From positions 1-64,000 of the forward strand of contig CAXAMN010005358.1 of the NCBI GenBank assembly GCA_963970005.1: a stretch of DNA of 64,000 bases, given 5' to 3'. How positions within the stretch are numbered: the stretch's first letter is position 1; every line of letters begins with the position of its first letter. Shown here piece by piece: positions 30,383-41,734 of the stretch. This DNA comes from Durusdinium trenchii. Its lineage: Eukaryota > Sar > Dinophyceae > Suessiales > Symbiodiniaceae. The position numbers were made by a program, and so were the translations under genes. The notes below the pieces were generated by a model. The model was given only the letters and a program-made list of their open reading frames with translations. It did no database searches and had not been told where the DNA came from.

Positions 30383-33377
30383 ACTACATCGACTACATGG
30401 ATCCCTTCATCCTGATCGCAGGGCCAAAGTGTGGACCTTGGTCACCCTGGCAGAACATCAATGCCAGCAAGAGTCAGGAGCTCGAGAACTATGTGATGGA
30501 AGAGCGACAGAGATGGTATCCAGTGTTCAGGTGGCTCATTGACATCTTCAAGTCTCGCTTGAGAAAAGGGCGGCACGTGATGATGGAACATCCCTGGACC
30601 AGTGCAGCTTGGGGCATCAAGTGCCTTGAAGATTTTCTGGCTTCGAACCCTTTCCATGAGGAGACCAACGAGCCAGTTGAGGTAGTGAAGATAGATCAAT
30701 GTCAGTATGGGCTTCGTGATGTTCAGAATGGACTACCTCACAAGAAGAGCACTGGGCTGATGCTTTCATCGCACTTCATGAAGAAGAGGCTCAACAAACA
30801 ATGCGATGGATCTCACGAGCATCAGCAGTTGGAAGGCAGCAATCGCACACGCCTCGCACAACAATGGCCAGAAGAGCTATGTCATGCCATCTTGTCCGGC
30901 GCCTATGAAGAGTTGCTCTACGGAACCCTTCATCAAGCCTTTCCTGTGGAGGAGGTCTTTGAAAGGCATGAAGAGATGGGCGGCATGGACGGCATTCATT
31001 CAGAACAAGATCTGGCACCTTTGGTCAAGAAGCGCCGAATCGATGAACCCGAACTTCAACGTGAAGAAATGCTTCTGGAGCAATCAGCGCATGAGACCAA
31101 AGAGGACCGCCTGGTGATGGAACAAGAAGAGAAGAGGCGGCGAGGCTGGCTCACCCTTCCAAGAGAAAAGCGGTTAGCTGTTCGACGTCTTCACACCATG
31201 ACTGGACACTGCTCAAATGTTGCTTTGATGAGAATGCTGGTGGCATCTACAGCAGACAAGGATGTCATCGATGCAGTGAAGTTCTTTCAATGTCAGGTGT
31301 GCAAGGAGACGGAGAAAGATCAGCATCCGCGTGTGACAAAGGAGACAAGGCCATCTTCGCAGATGCACTTCAACTATGAGCTTTCGGCGGATGTCTTTGA
31401 GATCCATGACAGTGAGCATCACCGCCACTCCATCCTGTCATTGGTGGACTTGGCCACACACTTCCATGTGGCAGTTCGTGTTGCAGGAGGAGGAACACCC
31501 AGCTCGAAGGCATGTGCTGATGCCTTGAACGTCTCCTGGATTGCATGGGCTGGAGCACCCACCTTCTTTGTGGCAGATCAAGGAGTCCACAATAGAGGAA
31601 AAGTGGCACATCTCCTTACCGTGATGGGCACTACCATCCGGCAGACTGGAGCTCGAGCACCTCATCAACTTGGAGTTGGAGAACGTCATGGAGGATTGCT
31701 CAAGGAGATCATGAAACGTGCCATCCATGAAAGACAGATCAAAGGAGCTGAAGACATTGCAGCTCTGTGCTCAGAATCGGCAAGGGTGAAGAATCTCTTC
31801 ATCAACCAGCGCGGCTACTCACCGTCTCAATGGGTGATGGGCTATCAACCTCAAGACATCACTTCACTGAACAACAACGACTTGGAGCAGAGTCTTGGCC
31901 TACACCAGAGCTTGCTGGATGCCGAAGAGGGAGCACAAGATTCCTTTGCAAAGCAACTGCTGATTCGTCAATGGGCAAAGGAAGCTTTCATCAAGCTTGA
32001 CACCTCTCAAAGAGTGCGCAAAGCCATGCTCCGGAAGAGCATTCCTATGAGGGGCCCATACCGCTGTGGAGATTTGGTTTCTTTCAGCAAGAAAGGCAAA
32101 TGGTATGGACCTGCCAGAGTTCTCGCTCATGAAGGAAAATCCTCACTCTGGCTGTTGCACTCAGGTGTCGCCATTTTGGTGGCAGAGACCTCATGCAGGC
32201 CAGCAACTACAGCAGAAGTCTTGAAGCGACATGCTCTTGAACTGCGGCCTGAGAGGAAAAGGAAGAGACAGATCCTCACCGACTGGCAAGAAGATGATGA
32301 ACTACCTTTTGCGGACGACTACATCGAGGACATTAACTTCCGCGGAGGGCCAGGAGGATCGAGTGAGCAAGTCCCATTCGTGGACTTCCAAGAGGTGAAC
32401 GCAGGGCAAGGCGAGACGGGAGTGACTGCTATCCCCGGAGATGCTGAAATGAATGAAGGAACAACTTCATCGACGTTTCCATCGTTGCCTCAACATGTTG
32501 AACAACCTCACCAAGCACCTCTCCAGAGTCCACCTGGACTCGAGATGGCAACTTCTATGGAAGATGGTGTTGAGACACCAGTTGAAACAATGACTAGGGT
32601 TTCAACAATGAGCAGTCAACCGGAAGCAGAGATTACTCCGGCACCAAGCATCTCTACTCATCCAACATCAGGTGCAGCACCTTCCAACATCATCAACGAG
32701 CAGGTGACGCCTTTGACACAGTCCCTGCGACAAAGCCCTGATCGTTTGGATGGAATTTTCCGTCGACGTGAGCCTTCAGCCTCCGACAGCTTCCTTGCGA
32801 ACAAGACCGAGCGCAAGTACAAGAAGAAGACACAAAAGGTCGGAGCAGGCCGTGAGCTGAACTTTTCCAAAGAGACTCCCGAGATGCAGAAGAAGCTTTT
32901 GGCCACTCGGGAGAAAGAATGGCACAACTGGAAGTTCTACAGCGATGGCAAGCTGGTCCCAGAAGAGGAAGTGGTGCACATGATCGCTCAGAACCCGGAG
33001 TTGAAGATCATTCCAACTCGATGGGTGGATGTCAACAAGAGCGAGATTGGAGAAGAAGAGAAGCTGAAGTCAAGACTGGTGGTGCGAGGTGACCTTGAAG
33101 ATAGCAGCTTGATGCGCTGCGACTCGCCCACGTGCAGCCAGACCATGATCTCACTGGTGCTCACCTTGGCAGCTTGTCGAGACACAACCTTGTGGTCTGG
33201 TGACATCTCCGCTGCCTTTCTGCAGGGCAGCAAGTTGGACCGTGTTTTGATTTTGAGTCTTCCCAAAGATGGAGTTCCAGGAGTTGCGCCAAACATGTAC
33301 TACATCGTTTCCTCCACCGTCTATGGCACGAAGGATGCACCTCGTGGTTGGTGGAAGAACCTGGACAGCACTTTGAA
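30380..33377 (+). CDS. Pol: methyltransferase-like motif IV, integrase and RT N-terminal half
   Basis: It opens with IAGPKCGPWSPWQN (30,415-30,456), aligned to motif IV (GPPCQPFS) with the catalytic Cys kept, and VMMEHPWTSAAWG in the place of motif VI (ENV). The integrase follows: HTMTGH plus CQVC zinc site, then Asp in ELSADVFE, Asp in FVADQG and Glu in GVGERHG, a complete DDE triad with D-35-E-like spacing. After an acidic, disordered linker comes RT (RVT_2): PTRWVDVNK, KSRLVVRGD, SGDISAAFLQG and VYGTKDAPRGWWK. The frame ends at a deletion at about 33,378, so RT is split. Confidence 0.85.
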
Positions 33378-34598
33378 GAAGGTCTGTTGGTCACTCATGT
33401 TGACGACCTGCTATGGACTGGAGGACAGGTCATTGAAGATCTGATGAAAGATGTGTGCAGCCACTACAACTTCGGCAAGGTTGAGAAAGATGAGTTTCGC
33501 TACTGCGGTCGCAACATCTCCAGGACTGCTGAGCACATCCAAGTCAAGTGCGACAACTTGATCGACCGTGTACGGCCAATTTGGCTGACCCATGAGCAGA
33601 AGCGTCATGAAACTCAACCAGTACCTGAAGCAGTTCGAGGGCAGCTCAGGAGCATCATCGGCAGCTTGGCATGGTTGGCTCGTGTTTGCAGGCCAGATTT
33701 GGCCTATGCAGTGTGCCGTATGCAGATGAGCGTGCGCTCGGCCACCTTTGGTGATGTGAAGTATGCCAACTCCATTGTGGCATTGGCCCAGAGGACCAAG
33801 AGCTTTGGCCTGAACTACCCCATCAAGGCCTTTGAGTTTGGGAAGGCTATGATTCTGGCAATTCAAGATGCCAGTCATGCAGCTGACTTTGAAGCTAGCT
33901 CGTCAGGAGCAAAGATGGGACATAGAAGCCAAAGCGGACGACTCCTTTGCCTCGCGAGCCCGGACTTCCACAAGTCCAAGAAAGGACAGCTGGCGCTGAT
34001 CGAGTGGCACTCAACGGTGCTGAAGAGGGTTTGCAGGTCGACACTGCAAGCTGAAGCTTTAAGCCTCCTAGCTGGAAGCGAAGAAGCCGACCACTTGAGG
34101 TTCGTGCTATATGGTCTGCTACACCCTCATTGCACTGTCCCTCGATGGCAAGTTCGTGCGATGGACTCAGTGCTGGTGGAGTGGGTGACGGACTGCAGGT
34201 CGCTCCACGACCATGGAAACCAGGCTGGCCTCCACATTGTCAGCGACAAGAGATTGGCCATCGACATGTGCGGCTTGCGCCAAAGCCTTTGGAGGCTTCC
34301 GGAAGAGGAAGTTGGAGATCCTTTGGCCACTGACCGGCTTCCAGAGGCCGGAACGACGAAGCTCACCTGGACCTCGACCGACAAGATGCTTGCAGACCCT
34401 TTGACAAAAGGGATGAAGCACGACGGCCTAAAGAGGCTGATGGATGGCTTTGAAGTCGACATGTCACCGACTCTGGATGGATTGAGGGCCAAGAAAGAAT
34501 ACGGGTGTGAAATGGAACATGTTGACCCGCTAGCAACCACATCTCATGCAGTTGCCCCTTCAATCCGTCCAGCAGGTTTGACTGTCACACAGGCATGA
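33378..34598 (+). CDS. Pol: RT C-terminal part and RNase H
   Basis: It resumes at GLLVTHVDDLLWTG, the YVDD active site (HVDD here), and continues through RT thumb motifs (GSLAWLARVCRPDLAYAV) and RNase H: ILAIQDAS, LQAEALSLLAG and WVTDCRSL supply the D-E-D residues. The end is LADPLTKGMKHDGL, the usual copia C-terminus. The stop codon is inside the 3' LTR. Between GWWK and HVDD about 40 residues typical of this family are missing and the frame has changed, so a deletion has destroyed the RT core. Confidence 0.8.
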   Translation, partial: EGLLVTHVDDLLWTGGQVIEDLMKDVCSHYNFGKVEKDEFRYCGRNISRTAEHIQVKCDNLIDRVRPIWLTHEQKRHETQPVPEAVRGQLRSIIGSLAWLARVCRPDLAYAVCRMQMSVRSATFGDVKYANSIVALAQRTKSFGLNYPIKAFEFGKAMILAIQDASHAADFEASSSGAKMGHRSQSGRLLCLASPDFHKSKKGQLALIEWHSTVLKRVCRSTLQAEALSLLAGSEEADHLRFVLYGLLHPHCTVPRWQVRAMDSVLVEWVTDCRSLHDHGNQAGLHIVSDKRLAIDMCGLRQSLWRLPEEEVGDPLATDRLPEAGTTKLTWTSTDKMLADPLTKGMKHDGLKRLMDGFEVDMSPTLDGLRAKKEYGCEMEHVDPLATTSHAVAPSIRPAGLTVTQA

Positions 34599-34682
34599 AC
34601 GACCGCCTGTGGCTCAAGATGCAGGCTCAAAAGGACGCGCAGCTTTTGAGACCTTTTCACGTGTGGGTGTCACGACTTTTCA
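34506..34682 (+). repeat. 3' LTR
   Basis: Same length as the 5' LTR with three differences seen. Preceded by a purine-rich stretch (AAGAAAGAATACGGG) that could be the polypurine tract. Followed by the TAAAA duplication. Confidence 0.92.
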
Positions 34683-34687
34683 TAAAA

Positions 34688-34842
34688 ACTTGGTCGAACC
34701 TTGTGCAAATGCAAAGATTTGATCAATCCTGTTGCAGGTGCTAGGCCCTTACAAGTGCTAAAACTTGAGCTGGGCACACCAGGTGCTAAACCTTGACTAA
34801 ACCTTTTGCAAGTGCCCGACCTTTGCAAGTGCCACAGACCTG
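34688..34842 (+). repeat. Short irregular repeat of CAAGTGC/AAACCTTG motifs
   Basis: Several variants of TGCAAGTGC and CTAAACCTTG alternate here. The sequence before the LTR element is similar, so the element probably inserted into this array. Confidence 0.5.
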
Positions 34843-35345
34843 TGCACGTGGTGGAGACAGGTTGCTGGTGCTGGTGCTGGGTGTGAGCTGGCTGCGCACG
34901 TGGTGGGGACAGGTTGCTAGTGCTGGTGGTGGTGCTGGGTGCCGGTGCCGGTGCTGGTGGTGCCGGTGCCGGTGCTGGTGCTGGTGCTGTGAGCTGGCTG
35001 TGCACGTGGTGGAGACAGGTTGCTGGTGCTGGGTGCCGGGTGCCGGTGCTGGTGCTGGTGCTGTGAGCTAGCTGTGCGCGGTGTTGTGAGCTGGCCGTGC
35101 GCGTGCCGGTGCCGGTGCAGGGGCTGGCTGTGCGCGTGGTGGAGACAGGGTGCCAGTGCCGGTGCTGGGTACTGGCTGGCTGGCTGTGCGCGTGGTGGAG
35201 ACAGGGTGCTGGGCGCCGGTGCTGCGAGCTTGCTGTGCACGTGACCTGGCTTTCTGCACGCGGTGGAGACATGGTGCCGGTGCTGGCTGGGTGCTGGGTG
35301 CCGGTGCTGGTGCTGGTGTTGTAAGGTGCCGGGTTCTCGCGTAGT
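34843..35345 (+). repeat. GTG-rich minisatellite
   Basis: A core GTGCACGTGGTGGAGACAGG (with variants) recurs at about 34,844, 34,900, 35,000, 35,127, 35,187, 35,247 and 35,335, separated by GCTGGTGCCGGTGCTGG-type tracts. Spacing varies from about 55 to 130 bases. Open frames on both strands are by-products of the repeat. Confidence 0.8.
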
Positions 35346-35349
35346 GGAG

Positions 35350-37380
35350 ACACGCCACGCTGTAAAAATTGGAGCTGCTGCCAAGGGTGCGGCCTACAAA
35401 AATCTTTTGCATGCTTTTGCTATCTGGGGACTATGCTGGAGTAATTTTCCCTGCAGCTGTGGTCAGTGCAGCCTCCAGATAGCAACAGCCTCTAACTAGT
35501 TATCTCCAGTGGGGAAACGGGTGGGAAGACAAGGCAGCAGCGGCAAACAATGTTGATCTGACAGGCAGACAAGCGGGGAGACAAGAGAGAAAAAAACAGG
35601 ATCAACGTGTAATCATTTTGAGGGCTTTCCTTGCCGGCATGGGTTCTGATCGCGTTCACCCCGTCGTTCACCTTCTTTCCGATCCCCCAGGGCACTTTAT
35701 GTGATTCAAGTACAGTTACCAGCGCCCCGCACAAAGAGATGTCAAAGGATCACAAAGATTTTCACACCATTGCTAGACCATCGCTTGAATGCATGACAGT
35801 TGCGGTGGGTAGATGTAGGAAGGAATTTAAGAACATTGCCAAATCACTGCGTTCTCGTGGCAAGGACTACGCTGGGCCCCCCCCTCCTGGCGTCGAGTTT
35901 CTTCCCGGTATACGCGGCTGAGTGTATTTGTTGCGCATGTTCCTGCTGGGCGCTGCAGCTGAATATGCTTTAGCCGTCGCAACTTGCCTTGTCATGCTTC
36001 AATGCTCCAATCCCGGCCTCAGCTGCTCCTCGGCCCAGCTGCCGTTGCGGCATTGCCTTTGTTGTCGCGGCCCGTTGGGCGTCCTCTTTCGGTTCGGCTT
36101 GGGTTCTGTGGCGTCGTCCTTTCTCGCCCCTCCCTTGACTCTGCCGGGTTTGGTGCGCAATCCCGTCCTCACGACGGCCACGTCTTCACCATGCACCGTG
36201 ATTGTGTCCCACGCGCTTGTGTATCCAGCGTTGCTCTTCGATGCTCCATCGGCATTTGCGCCTCCCTTTGCCCTCAGCCACCGGCAGCTGTCTGTGTCGT
36301 TGTGCTTTGGATCGTGTTGGCGGCCACTGCACAAACTGCCCTCCAGCCGCTCGGAAGGTGGCGTCTGCCGGTTGCATTGGACTTGGTGGTCGGCCCCATC
36401 AACATGCCAGTCGTTACCGGGGTGGAATGCAATCTATCCACCAAGTGGCTGATTGGTCGTCCTTGCCTTGCTCTTGAAATTGGTGGCGGGGTGCCGGGAT
36501 TCGGGATTTCTTCAGCACTGAATAGCCGGTTGGGCTCAGCGATGCGGTGGTGGAGACTCTCTGTGCTCAGCGGATGGGCAAAAACACCCACATGATAAGG
36601 TTGATGTCGATGTGAAGTGGATGTGGTCGGGCCCCATATGGTGTGATGATCATGTCTCAATTTTTTTGTGCAAAACATTGCAAAACCAAATTCGGTTGGA
36701 AATTGAAACCCGTTTTTCCACAATAGTCTTGGCAACCAAGACTCGCCCAACATGTCGGGGTTCACGGAATGGTGATGTTTATTAGGACCGTCGGCTAATA
36801 CCACGAACATGCAGCAGTTAAAAACCTAAGTGTTTCCTCACGTGTGTGGCCGTCATCGGCCTTGGGAATGGAACAGGTTGTGCCACAGCTGAAACCACAG
36901 TTTGAGGTAACATCATGGCTCATTACAGGCAGGCAGGCGGCTCTAGACTCTAGTTTGGTGGTTGGAGGGTTGTGAAGATGCCACATATCGCAAACCCAGC
37001 TGTTTATCAGCCGCCCTATTCAGCCAGCAGCTGGCGACACACAGGACCACTGTGGTTCGTTTTTTGTTGTTCAGTTCAGCTAGGATTTTTTTTGTCGACC
37101 TGTGGTCCTTGTATTAGTTTTTTTGCAGTGTGTTGTCCTCGAAACTGGCACAGGGACTCTGCTAAATTGTGTTGTGTGATTTCTTGCCGCACGCATGTTC
37201 ACTTCCATTGGCCATGACATGGACCAGCCAGAGGGCCATTCCAATAAAGCAATCGAACGCACAAACAAGAAGACCAGAAAAACAGCAAAGCACTAGACGT
37301 AAACGCATTTAATTGCGAATCTCTGGTTTTTTTGGTTGCAAGTTTTCTTGTAATTGTGTTTTCATTTCTGTATCTCGTCT
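35350..37380. other. No recognisable gene
   Basis: Frames at 35,922-36,452 and 35,984-36,595 overlap in two frames and look composition-driven. Nothing was identified. Confidence 0.4.
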
Positions 37381-37389
37381 GTATTTGCA

Positions 37390-38229
37390 TTACTTTCTTC
37401 TACCCTCAGCAACTCCACGCCGGCAGCCATGGATTGGATGCCTCCCTGATGTCGACCCAAGTGGAGATGTTCATGCCAGGCAATGTACCAACAGCCGTCA
37501 GTACACTGTTGAAAGTGCCTGCTTAATTTCCTTGCGAGATGTGGCCCATGGCAATGACAGCGGTGAGAACGCTCATGGCTGAGTGGGCGGACATTCTTTT
37601 GGCAATTGGACATACACATGCCAGTTCTCACGTACACCGAGGCCACTGCCAACGTGACCACCAGTTTCATCGACTTCCCTGTAGACTTCAACACAAATTT
37701 CAGCAACAACACTGAGAATGCAAGTGCTGAACCTGTGGTAGGCATGGCCGTCAGCTTGCTCAACCAATTAGGGAACAGTTCATACAACCGGCACTTGCAA
37801 CAAACGCAGGCGGAGCGACTACAGCAAACCCGGACCTACCTGGTGAAGGCTGATTTACTGTCTTGCTGGGAGGCATTTTTGAAAAGGGGTGAGGTTGCGA
37901 CATGCACTCGTTTTCAGGTACACTCTCCCCTGTCTACTCCGCAAGCACTACAGTTCTTTTTGGTGGCTTAGGCAGTCGGCGTGAGAAAGCACACGGGTTT
38001 GCAGCGTTGGCTGGTTGTGAGAGCATCCATCTCACGGTGGAGGCGTTGAACAAGGACCCCAAAGCCCCGTGGGGTGCTCAATGGGAAGAGAAGTTCTGGT
38101 TGAATCTCACCACTGGATCCCACTTGATACTTGAGCTGAGGATTCACTTACAAAAATCTTTGCGGTGATCGTCTTTGTTGTGCTTGTCGTCATTTTCGGG
38201 TATGTGTGGAGGTGCGCTGCCCTGAGCTA
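37390..38229 (+). CDS. Probable glycoprotein with a C-terminal membrane anchor, multi-exon
   Basis: Exon-like segments: about 37,390-37,525, 37,606-37,915 and 38,138-38,229. The middle one has five N-glycosylation sequons within 60 residues (NVT, NFS, NNT, NAS, NSS) and ends at a TTTTCAG|GTAC context. The last encodes KIFAVIVFVVLVVIFGYVW, a clear transmembrane helix, then RCAALS and TAG, so the tail in the cytosol is tiny. No domain is recognised. Exact joins and upstream exons are unknown. Right after the stop, CTAGCCC-TTA-GGG with outer GTTAG forms a small hairpin. Confidence 0.45.
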
Positions 38230-38837
38230 GCCCTTAGGGTGTTAGCTTGATTTGATGCAAGGCAGCGGAGCGCTCGAGCGGCCTTTGTGCCGGGCGATAT
38301 GCAACTGCACATTTGGCATTTTTGTTCGGACACTGTCTTGCAATGAGGTTGAAGACAGAGGTGTCAAACCTGGGATTCTGGGCAACCTTTTTTGTGACAG
38401 GTCCAGTTTATCGGAATGGATTGGAGGTGAAGATGATGACGATGTGGTGATAGCTTGAAGCTAAGCATTTCAATGTGAACGCAATTCCATTTAAGTCACG
38501 CAAAGAGGCAGGTTGCCCTTTGGATGCCCAAAACCTCAAGGGTCAGCACAAAATGATCGAACCAGTCCTTCCTTTCCGCTTGGTCAAACTTAAGGAGCTG
38601 AGAAAACACCCAAAGCAGCAAACCACGTCATTCAGCATTCCTTTGTCCGAGTGATGGGCCGTGTCTTTCTGCCGGAATGGGTGAGCTATCTTGTTCACCC
38701 GCCGATGATGCTCTCAGCGCAAAACAGTGCCTTGGAGCTAAACCCTCGGCGTCGGATGTGACACGAAGCTTTGACAAGCCAAACCATGTGCAAGTGTGTA
38801 TGCATGCCAGATTATGCAACCAGCACAAAACCTCCAT

Positions 38838-40475
38838 AATGGAGACAGCTTTTCACCTGAGGATGGTTGTCCGGCTGGGGTGCGTGCTTTTCAATGTGCT
38901 CAGTGGGCTGGTCAACGGGTACGACATTTGTATAACTACAGGCATCTTGGACTTCATGGACAGAGACCTTGCCCTTTGCCACAACGATGCTGAAATATCG
39001 ACATGCTTTCTCAAGGACCTGGTGGTCACATTGTCCTAGTCCTAGTGTTTGCGGGGACAAATGTAATTACGAAGCCATTGAAAAGCTGATTGTCATGGCC
39101 ATTGCTTAAGTACCATTGTTAGTTGTTTACATGTTAGCTTCTATGATGGAGTCCTTAAGTGTAGGGGGTTCATGTACAGTGCTTCTGTGAGGAGGCCGTC
39201 CTATCGATCGTTGGAATTGGTGCATTGATGTCCAGATTGTGCTGCACAGGCCTTGCTGACAGATTCGGTCGACGTGCTGCGATCTTTTCTGCGGATGTGC
39301 TCATAGTGGTGTCTGTTGCTCTGCAGTCCAGCACACGGTCAACTCCTGGTTTTTTCGCAGCCCGGTTCCTCGTTGGAATGGGCATGGGGTTGGCTTTTGT
39401 AGTAACCCCAACATACCTTTGTGAAATTGCTCCGCGGAGAAATAGAGGCCTCTTCATATGCTTGAACGAAGTTGCGGTCTGCGTCGGATGCTTGCTTGGT
39501 TTGCACATACCCGCCCGCGACAACACTGATGCGGCATGGCAGTGGCAAAGTGTCGTTGCAATTGCAGCAGTGCCTGCTGGTCTTCAACTGATTTTTGTGC
39601 TAGCCTTGCCAGAGAGCCCACGATGGTATGCATTGCAGGGAGACGTTGATGCTCTGGACAAATCAATCCAATCCCTGGGATTGCATTCAGAGACTCTTGA
39701 ATTGAGGAGCCTTGCGTGCAAAGGCGAACATATTGATTATTGTGCCGGGGAATCGCATTGCAGACGTCAGATGCATGCTTGGGCACAGTTTCGGAAGCCC
39801 TTTTTGATCTCGTTGGGGCTGGCAAGCTTCACTGCATCAGTGGGAAGCTTAGCAGTGCAAGCATACGCCTACGACTTGTTGAAGGTTTGCAGTGTGGAAG
39901 ATCCTGCAAGCATTTTACCTTCAGTAGGATGGATGAAACTTGCGGGTGCTTTGCTTGCTATGTCGGCATCTGATTCTGAGAGGGTGGGTAGAAGAAGGCT
40001 TGTAATGGGCGGCAGCATGCTGTGCACGCTTTGTGATTCCATTCTTGCCATTCATCTTGCATTCCCAAGCCGAGTTCCAGAGCAGCTCCCTGCCGCATGT
40101 GTCATTCTCAGAATATTCGCCTGGACTGCAGGCTATGGTGGTGTTCAATTCTTGGTCATTTCAGAGTTGCTTCCCAGCGCCGTCCGGTCAAAATTTTTGG
40201 GGCAGTGCCAAGCTGTAGCCAGCATAATTGACATTGTTATTTTTCAAGTCTTTGAGAGTTTGCTTTTTGCAAATGCAGTGGCTACGTTTGCGATGTTTGG
40301 CGCCATCAACTTGAGTTCGTTCTTCTTTGCAGCAGCTTTCTTGCCAGACCTGCGCGGTCTAGCCTTGGAGGCCAGTGAAAATGGCCAGCTGGGCCCCCAT
40401 GGCCCCCGCGCATACAAGTCTTTCGAGCGAAGTGAGCTCGAACCAACCATCGTTGGCGCTGGGCAAGTAGACTGA
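38838..40475 (+). CDS. Sugar-porter family MFS transporter
   Basis: Two exons can be placed. Exon 1 (about 38,838-39,021) encodes TM1 with VNGYDICITTGILDF, like the GYD/GFD...G motif. The GT-AG intron 39,022-39,179 (158 bp, phase 0) joins KDL to CFCEEAVL. Exon 2 (39,180-40,475) has ADRFGRR (DRxGRR loop motif), FLVGMGMG, PESPRWY (the sugar-porter PESPR motif), a second SERVGRRR and a normal stop. About 12 membrane helices are expected; the total of about 490 residues fits the family. It likely moves sugars or related solutes across a membrane; the substrate is unknown. The start is uncertain; ATG 38,838 or 38,862 are candidates. Confidence 0.85.
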
Positions 40476-40479
40476 AGTG

Positions 40480-41730
40480 CATTGAAGTGAATTGTCGGGC
40501 ATGATGCTCACAAAGCGCGTGCAGATTTCGTGCTTGGAAAATCTACGGCGGTCCAGGTGATTCGGGCCAGTCTTGAGGAGAGCTCAACGCGTTTTTTGAA
40601 GTTGGACCAGTCGAAGTGAGCAAAGATCTCCATGGTTTGGCAGCTTCAAAACTGGTTTCCACCTGCATCAGATCTGCACGAGATTTCACTTCTTGTTTTT
40701 GGGCTGCTGCTGGCCATGGCGAGGCTGGCCCGCTCTCTAGGCGTCAAAGTCCGTAGCTCAAAGCCAGTTGCAGCCAGGAGTCGCTACTGTAGTTGACCGG
40801 CTTGGGTGCATTGTGCCCAAGACACGCCAAGGGCTTCCTCCATTGTCAGTGTCTCAGCCTGGACATGCTGACTACTACGATGCTTGGTTGCACTTTGTAC
40901 ATATATGATATATGCAGCATCTCCGCACTGCACAAGTGGACCAAGCAACCTGACTGAACACTTGCAAAAAGGATATGTCCACACCACGGCTGGAGGCATG
41001 CCTGGCATGTTTTTGTTTCATGGATTGCTGTTTTTGTGCGCATTCTATGCGGCAGGGGAGGCTTCCGGGGCTTGGCTGAGCGATGGGCTTGGTGCGCGCA
41101 TCCAAAAGTCTCAATGACATATGTGCTCGCTGCACTTGAGAATCCTTTGTTGTGTTTCTGTGCATCTCACGCATGACAGCCAGTGCCCATTTCGAGTGCA
41201 GCCATTTTCGGCCCAAATTGCACGGCATAACCTAGGCTGCCGATGATTGCAGAGAGCGCCCTTGCAGCATTTAGCTTGGCTCACCTGTTCAGGGAAGCTT
41301 GAATCATGATGTGTGAAGGGCTTGAATCTGGGGTAGACCACCAATTTCCCAGCACCCACTTTGCGACCTGCTTCGATGCAGGAATGCTCATCATTTGGGC
41401 AGTGCTTCTGGATGCCGCGCTGGCTGCTTCAATGAATGCTTCAACGCCAGGCCATGGATCACACATTGAAACATGGAAGATGGATCACTGACCAGGGAGG
41501 AGATGACAACAGAGTTGTTCGGGAGTATATACATTGAAGAGATGGCAAAGTAGTCGGTTGTGCATGCAGGGGTGGAAGGAGCTTCTTGCCCGGGCTCCAT
41601 CAGCCTTGGCGGACGCAATAGTTCCTTGGAGTTGTGATGCCATGCTAACTTTACTTTCCACAGGATGACAGGACAGAGGGAATTGTCATCACTTGTCCCA
41701 GGTAGCCGCAGGTAGCCTTTCATTTTGGTA
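40480..41730. other. No recognisable gene
   Basis: Only short frames. It may contain upstream exons or introns of the glycoside hydrolase gene, but none was identified. Confidence 0.4.
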
Positions 41731-41734
41731 GCCG

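Larger units (their letters stand above)
27073..34682 (+). mobile_element. Ty1/copia-type LTR retrotransposon with methyltransferase-like segment
   Basis: A 7610-bp element with 177-bp LTRs, both beginning TG and ending CA. The LTRs differ at three positions by my count (about 98% identity), so insertion is fairly recent. The flanking 5-bp duplication is TAAAA (27,068-27,072 and 34,683-34,687). Order: LTR, PBS, gag with zinc knuckle and two CxH...CxxC modules, cytosine-methyltransferase-like segment, integrase, RT, RNase H, LTR. Integrase before RT defines the copia class. No retropepsin D[TS]G motif was found. Frame breaks at about 30,380 and 33,378 make this copy defective. Confidence 0.92.

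Noticed and set aside
34670..35412. Several long frames rich in Thr/His/Gln or Cys/Trp/Gly
   Set aside because: By-products of the GTG-rich minisatellite on both strands.
41714..41728. CATTTTGG before the GH7 exon
   Set aside because: Only eight bases match, and the context is a conserved coding or splice region.
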